Origin: an uncultured Bacteroidales bacterium
Lineage (GTDB): Bacteria; Bacteroidota; Bacteroidia; Bacteroidales; Muribaculaceae
DNA length: 10,967 nucleotides
Direction: 5' to 3'
Assembly: GCA_947175585.1 (NCBI GenBank)
Contig: CAMWNL010000013.1
Span: 1 to 10,967 of the forward strand
Numbering within the stretch: position 1 is the stretch's first letter; each line of letters begins with the position of its first letter. This document shows, piece after piece, positions 7,094 to 10,967 of the stretch. Made by a program: the position numbers and the translations under genes. The notes beneath the pieces were generated by a model. That model ran no database searches, was not told where the DNA came from, and was given only the letters and a program-made list of their open reading frames with translations.

Positions 7094-7836
7094 GCCGTAA
7101 AGAAATAATTAAGGTCGACAAGCTCCGGCGTGAATTCATTGTCGGAGATGAAAAAGTCAAGGCTCTTAGAGGAGTGTCATTCACTATCTACGAAGGTGAA
7201 TTCGTCACAATCATGGGTACTTCCGGTTCGGGAAAATCGACACTGCTCAATATTCTCGGATGTCTTGACACCCCTACTTCTGGCGAATATGTACTCGACG
7301 GCATTTCCGTTCAGAAAATGAGTAAAAACCAACGAGCGATAACACGCAACCGTAAAATCGGCTTCGTTTTCCAGAATTATAACCTACTTCCGAAGACAAC
7401 CGCCATCGAAAACGTTGAATTGCCTCTTCTCTACAATTCGACCGTCGATGCAAAAGAGCGCAGGGAACGTGCTATCGCTGCTCTTGAAGCTGTCGAACTC
7501 GGCGAACGCCTAAATCATAAGAGTAATCAGATGTCGGGAGGTCAACAACAACGTGTTGCAATCGCCCGTGCGTTGGTCAATGATCCTGTGCTGATACTCG
7601 CAGACGAAGCGACAGGTAACCTTGACACCCGTACATCGTTTAGCATTCTGACTCTATTTCAGGAATTTCATTCCCGTGGCAGAACAATCGTATTTGTGAC
7701 CCACAACCCCGAACTTGCTCAGTATTCATCGCGTAACATCGTGTTGCGCGATGGCAAGATTATCTCTGATACTTACAACGACAACCCGTTGTCTGCTCGC
7801 GAAGCATACGAAAAACTCCCTAAAGAGAACGATTGA
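7090..7836 (+). CDS. MacB/LolD-type ABC transporter ATPase (cluster 2), intact
   Basis: This 248-residue nucleotide-binding subunit should power the MacB-type permease encoded next to it at the inner membrane's cytoplasmic face. All motifs are present in order: Walker [10 protein letters not shown] (43-51), Q-loop GFVFQNYNLLP (91-101), signature MSGGQQQRVAIARAL (148-162), Walker B LILADEATG (168-176, catalytic E173), D-loop NLD (177-179) and the switch histidine H205 (VTHNPELA). The length is normal for a stand-alone subunit of the LolD/MacB/FtsE group. The first 61 codons lie in copy 2 of the tandem duplication; the remainder is unique. The gene overlaps the adaptor remnant by four bases (ATGA) and is separated from the permease gene by one base, so tight co-expression is expected. 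Confidence 0.95.
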   Translation: MSRKEIIKVDKLRREFIVGDEKVKALRGVSFTIYEGEFVTIMGTSGSGKSTLLNILGCLDTPTSGEYVLDGISVQKMSKNQRAITRNRKIGFVFQNYNLLPKTTAIENVELPLLYNSTVDAKERRERAIAALEAVELGERLNHKSNQMSGGQQQRVAIARALVNDPVLILADEATGNLDTRTSFSILTLFQEFHSRGRTIVFVTHNPELAQYSSRNIVLRDGKIISDTYNDNPLSAREAYEKLPKEND

Positions 7837-7837
7837 C

Positions 7838-9055
7838 ATGAAGTTTATCAACTTACTCAAAATAGCCCTGAAAGCTCTAAACAACAATAAATTGAGATGC
7901 TTTCTAACCATGCTGGGCATTATTATCGGCGTTGCCTCGGTCATCACCATGCTTGCCATCGGACAAGGCTCGAAGATAAGCATCAAGGAACAGATTTCAG
8001 AGATGGGATCCAATATGATAATGATACATCCCGGCAACATGCAGCGCGGAGGTGTGCGCCAGAGTTCCGATGACATGCAGACCCTAAAGGAGGCTGATTA
8101 TCTCGCAATGCAGGAATTACCTGGTGTTGCGGCCGTCTCTCCGACAGTGAGCAGTTCTGGTCAGATGGTCAACGGCAACAACAACTATCCCACACAAATA
8201 CAAGGTATTACTCCAGAATATCTCGACATTCGCAAATTCAAGGTCGATGAAGGCTCGATGTTCACCGAACACGACATCAAGTCTGCTGCAAAGGTTTGCG
8301 TGCTTGGTAAGACCGTGGTCGACAACTTGTTTCCTAATGGCGAAGACCCTGTCGGACGTGTTGTACGTTTCAATAAAATTCCTCTGACTGTCGTCGGCGT
8401 ACTCGAATCTAAGGGTACCAATTCCATGGGTCAGGATCAGGATGACATAGTCTTGGCACCATATACAACAGTAATGAAACGCATACTCGCGATAGACTAC
8501 ATTCAAGGTATTTTCGCAAGTGCTACAGATGAAGCTCAAACTGAAGAAACCATCGAAGGCATAACCGATCTGTTACGTTCGCGACACAAGCTACAGGACA
8601 ATGCTGACAACGATTTCGAAATACGTTCACAGCAGGAACTCAGCCAAATGATGAACTCCACCAGCGACATGATGACCGTGCTCCTCGCCTGTATTGCAGG
8701 GATTTCACTCCTTGTGGGCGGTATCGGTATCATGAATATCATGTACGTATCCGTGACCGAGCGCACTCGTGAAATCGGTTTGCGAATGTCTATCGGTGCG
8801 CGTGGCATTGATATCCTGTCTCAATTCCTAATAGAAGCCGTAATAATAAGCGTAAGCGGAGGTATCATAGGTGTAATTCTTGGCATATTAGCGGCTTGGA
8901 TTGTAAATATCATGGCGCATTGGCCAGTCTACATCCAGATTTGGTCTGTCCTGCTTTCTTTCGCCGTCTGTACAGTCACTGGAGTATTCTTCGGATGGTA
9001 TCCTGCAAAGAAAGCTGCCGGACTCGACCCTATTGAAGCAATACGTTACGAATAA
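7838..9055 (+). CDS. MacB-type ABC transporter permease (cluster 2)
   Basis: This is a 405-residue MacB-family permease. It has an N-terminal membrane segment (about residues 22-42, in the typical LTMLGIIIGVASVITMLAIG context, 24-43), a periplasmic domain (about 45-275), and three C-terminal segments (about 279-303, 328-358 and 367-390). The conserved GGIGIMNIMYVSVTERTREI (294-313) followed by GLRMSIGAR (314-322), and the ending YPAKKAAGLDPIEAIRYE, are close to canonical MacB. The open frame extends upstream to 7715 inside the ATPase gene, but ATG 7838, one base after the ATPase stop, gives the standard N-terminus and is preferred. With the ATPase, adaptor and TolC-type channel upstream it completes one MacAB-TolC-like pump. 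It is much closer to canonical MacB than the cluster 1 permease. Possible substrates in the family include macrolides, peptides and lipids; none can be assigned here. Confidence 0.95.
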   Translation: MKFINLLKIALKALNNNKLRCFLTMLGIIIGVASVITMLAIGQGSKISIKEQISEMGSNMIMIHPGNMQRGGVRQSSDDMQTLKEADYLAMQELPGVAAVSPTVSSSGQMVNGNNNYPTQIQGITPEYLDIRKFKVDEGSMFTEHDIKSAAKVCVLGKTVVDNLFPNGEDPVGRVVRFNKIPLTVVGVLESKGTNSMGQDQDDIVLAPYTTVMKRILAIDYIQGIFASATDEAQTEETIEGITDLLRSRHKLQDNADNDFEIRSQQELSQMMNSTSDMMTVLLACIAGISLLVGGIGIMNIMYVSVTERTREIGLRMSIGARGIDILSQFLIEAVIISVSGGIIGVILGILAAWIVNIMAHWPVYIQIWSVLLSFAVCTVTGVFFGWYPAKKAAGLDPIEAIRYE

Positions 9056-9218
9056 GCTCAACCATGGATTAAAGCTATAGCCCGTGCTCTCTCAGACTAT
9101 TCATCATCCCTTAGCGACTGCGCGCTTCTATCCTTATATCATTCGCGTGGATAAAAAAATTTGACACCTCACACTGAAATAATTGAGGATAGACATCACA
9201 TAAGCGGAGAATAATTAG

Positions 9219-9226
9219 TAAATTTG
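9219..9226 (+). promoter_or_regulatory. Candidate -7 promoter element for purH
   Basis: The 202-base gap between the permease and purH contains TAAATTTG, a perfect match to the Bacteroidota TAnnTTTG -7 box, 31 bases before the purH ATG. I see no TTTG at the expected distance upstream, so the -33 element is weak or absent. The rest of the gap (9056-9218) is AT-rich with no convincing terminator hairpin, RNA gene or coding frame. Confidence 0.5.
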
Positions 9227-9257
9227 CACTCCTAAAAACGTCAATCAAAAATCAATT

Positions 9258-10796
9258 ATGTCAGAAATTAAACCGATCCGCACCGCTTTAGTATCCGTCT
9301 ATCACAAAGACGGTCTTGATGAAATCCTCCGTAAACTCCACGCCGACGGCGTAAAATTCCTTTCAACCGGCGGCACACGTGCCTTCATCGAATCACTCGG
9401 CATGCCTTGTGACGCTGTTGAAGATCTGACAAGCTACCCCTCTATTCTCGGTGGCCGTGTCAAGACTCTACACCCAAAAGTATTCGGTGGTATTCTGACT
9501 CGCCGTGACAACGAAACAGACCGCGAACAAATCGCGCAATATGAGATTCCTGAAATCGACCTCGTCATCGTTGACCTGTATCCCTTTGAGGCTACAGTTG
9601 CATCGGGAGCACCCCTTCAGGACATAATTGAAAAAATCGATATAGGTGGTATCTCCCTTATCCGCGCTGCTGCCAAAAACTACAAAGATGTCGTTATCGT
9701 GGCTTCAAAGAAGCAGTATCCGATTCTCGCCGGCATGCTCGACGCTCACGGCGCATCTTCTACTCCCGAAGAACGCCTTATACTTGCACGTGAAGCATTC
9801 GGTGTATCTTCCTACTACGACAGCGCAATCTTCAACTATTTCGACAAGACTGCCTGCGCTCCGGCCGCTCCGACAGGTCTCCGTCTCGCTATCGACGGCT
9901 CAAAGCCCATGCGCTACGGTGAGAATCCCCATCAGGAAGGCTTCTTCTTCGGAGACTTCAACGCAATGTTTGACCAGCTCCACGGCAAAGAGATCTCTTA
10001 CAACAACCTTCTCGACATCGATGCGGCAGTATCGTTGATCGAAGAGTTTGAAGACACTACTGTTGCTGTTTTGAAACACAACAACGCTTGCGGCCTCGCA
10101 TCACGTGGCACACTGCTCGATGCATGGCGCGACGCTCTCGCCGGCGATCCGGTGTCAGCCTTCGGTGGCGTTATCATCACCAATCGTGAGGTTGATGCTG
10201 CGACAGCTGAAGAAATCAACAAGATCTTCTTCGAAGTAATCATCGCTCCTGCCTACACTGAAGACGCGCTCGCTATTTTGATGCAGAAGAAAAACCGCAT
10301 CATTCTCGTCCAGAAGCAAGCTCTCAAGTCAACCCACACCGTGCGCACAATCCTCAACGGCGCTTTGATGCAACAGCGCGACACAAAGGTTGAGACTGCT
10401 GAAGACCTCAAGCTTGTAGCCGGTGATTCACTCACCGAAGAGCAGATTGCAGACATGCTTTTTGCTAATAAAATCGTAAAGCACTCAAAGAGCAACGCAA
10501 TCGTGCTCGCTCACAACCGCATGCTGCTCGGAAGCGGTGTCGGTCAGACTTCTCGTGTCGACGCTCTCCGTCACGCCATCGACAAGGCTCATTCATTTGA
10601 TCTCGACCTCAACGGCGCGGCTATGGCTTCTGACGCATTCTTCCCCTTCGCTGACTGCGTTGAAATCGCCCACAAGGCAGGTGTGACCTCTGTTATCCAG
10701 CCCGGCGGCTCAATACGCGACACTGACTCTGTAGACTACTGCAAGGCTAACGGCATGACTATGGTAATGACAGGTTTCCGTCATTTCAAGCACTAA
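9258..10796 (+). CDS. purH: Bifunctional AICAR transformylase / IMP cyclohydrolase
   Basis: This 512-residue cytoplasmic enzyme catalyses the last two steps of de novo IMP synthesis: formylation of AICAR by 10-formyl-tetrahydrofolate, then ring closure of FAICAR. The N-terminal MGS-like cyclohydrolase domain (about 1-195) shows [39 protein letters not shown] (65-80) and the [12 protein letters not shown] segment (130-141). The transformylase domain (about 205-512) has [10 protein letters not shown] (217-226), the catalytic Lys-His pair in LKHNNACG (K273, H274), QTSRVDA (430-436), [11 protein letters not shown] (457-467) and the terminal FRHFKH. The usual KHxNPCG motif reads KHNNACG here; the Lys, His, Asn and Cys are kept. 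Length and motifs indicate a complete enzyme. It is probably transcribed from its own promoter, independently of the efflux genes, and is followed 54 bases later by mreB. Confidence 0.97.
   Translation: MSEIKPIRTALVSVYHKDGLDEILRKLHADGVKFLSTGGTRAFIESLGMPCDAVEDLTSYPSILGGRVKTLHPKVFGGILTRRDNETDREQIAQYEIPEIDLVIVDLYPFEATVASGAPLQDIIEKIDIGGISLIRAAAKNYKDVVIVASKKQYPILAGMLDAHGASSTPEERLILAREAFGVSSYYDSAIFNYFDKTACAPAAPTGLRLAIDGSKPMRYGENPHQEGFFFGDFNAMFDQLHGKEISYNNLLDIDAAVSLIEEFEDTTVAVLKHNNACGLASRGTLLDAWRDALAGDPVSAFGGVIITNREVDAATAEEINKIFFEVIIAPAYTEDALAILMQKKNRIILVQKQALKSTHTVRTILNGALMQQRDTKVETAEDLKLVAGDSLTEEQIADMLFANKIVKHSKSNAIVLAHNRMLLGSGVGQTSRVDALRHAIDKAHSFDLDLNGAAMASDAFFPFADCVEIAHKAGVTSVIQPGGSIRDTDSVDYCKANGMTMVMTGFRHFKH

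Positions 10797-10967
<171 letters not shown>

Larger units (their letters stand above)
6480..7271 (+). repeat. 792-bp tandem direct duplication, copy 2
   Basis: This is the second, apparently identical unit, directly abutting copy 1. Its left junction joins ATPase codon 61 to the middle of the adaptor gene. Its right end runs seamlessly into the rest of the intact ATPase gene. The length is divisible by three. The lack of any divergence means either a very recent event, ongoing homogenisation, or a misassembly. Confidence 0.97.

Noticed and set aside
7715..7837. Upstream extension of the cluster 2 permease
   Set aside because: It lies wholly inside the ATPase gene in another frame and adds residues unlike any MacB N-terminus.
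9056..9218. Terminator or small RNA between the permease and purH
   Set aside because: Only weak short dyads are visible (such as cctca/tgagg at 9167-9188) with no U-tract. A TTTG at 9160-9163 has no matching -7 box at the right spacing.

Overview
The window reads as a chromosomal segment of a Bacteroidota bacterium, most likely order Bacteroidales. Three things suggest this: MacB-type export genes split into separate ATPase and permease proteins, TAnnTTTG-type promoter elements, and a purH gene directly followed by mreB. Family-level placement (for example Muribaculaceae) is only a guess. All supported genes lie on the + strand and most are tightly packed.

Layout. Positions 11-3708 hold a first export cluster: a MacB/FtsX-type permease, an inner-membrane-anchored HlyD/MacA-type adaptor and a TolC-type outer-membrane protein. 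A strong hairpin (3730-3771) and a Bacteroidota-style promoter separate it from a second export cluster at 3806-9055: a TolC-type protein, a MacA-type adaptor, a MacB-type ABC ATPase and a MacB-type permease. Each cluster encodes most of a tripartite ABC efflux pump (inner-membrane permease plus ATPase, periplasmic adaptor, outer-membrane channel). Only the second cluster has an intact ATPase in view; the partner of the first permease may lie upstream of the window or be shared. Substrates cannot be deduced.

The striking feature is inside the second cluster. A 792-bp block spanning the 3' half of the adaptor gene and the first 61 codons of the ATPase gene is present twice in direct tandem (5688-6479 and 6480-7271), with no mismatch that I can find. 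This leaves an intact adaptor gene, a 69-residue ATPase stub carrying only the Walker A motif, a start-less adaptor fragment, and then an intact ATPase gene. It is either a very recent tandem duplication or an assembly error. The coding potential of the pump is preserved in either case.

Positions 9056-9257 are non-coding and hold a likely promoter for purH (9258-10796), the bifunctional enzyme for the last two steps of IMP synthesis. The window ends inside the first 39 codons of mreB, the actin-like cell-shape protein. Apart from the duplication I see no evidence of an undescribed system here: no RNA genes, CRISPR arrays or transposases.
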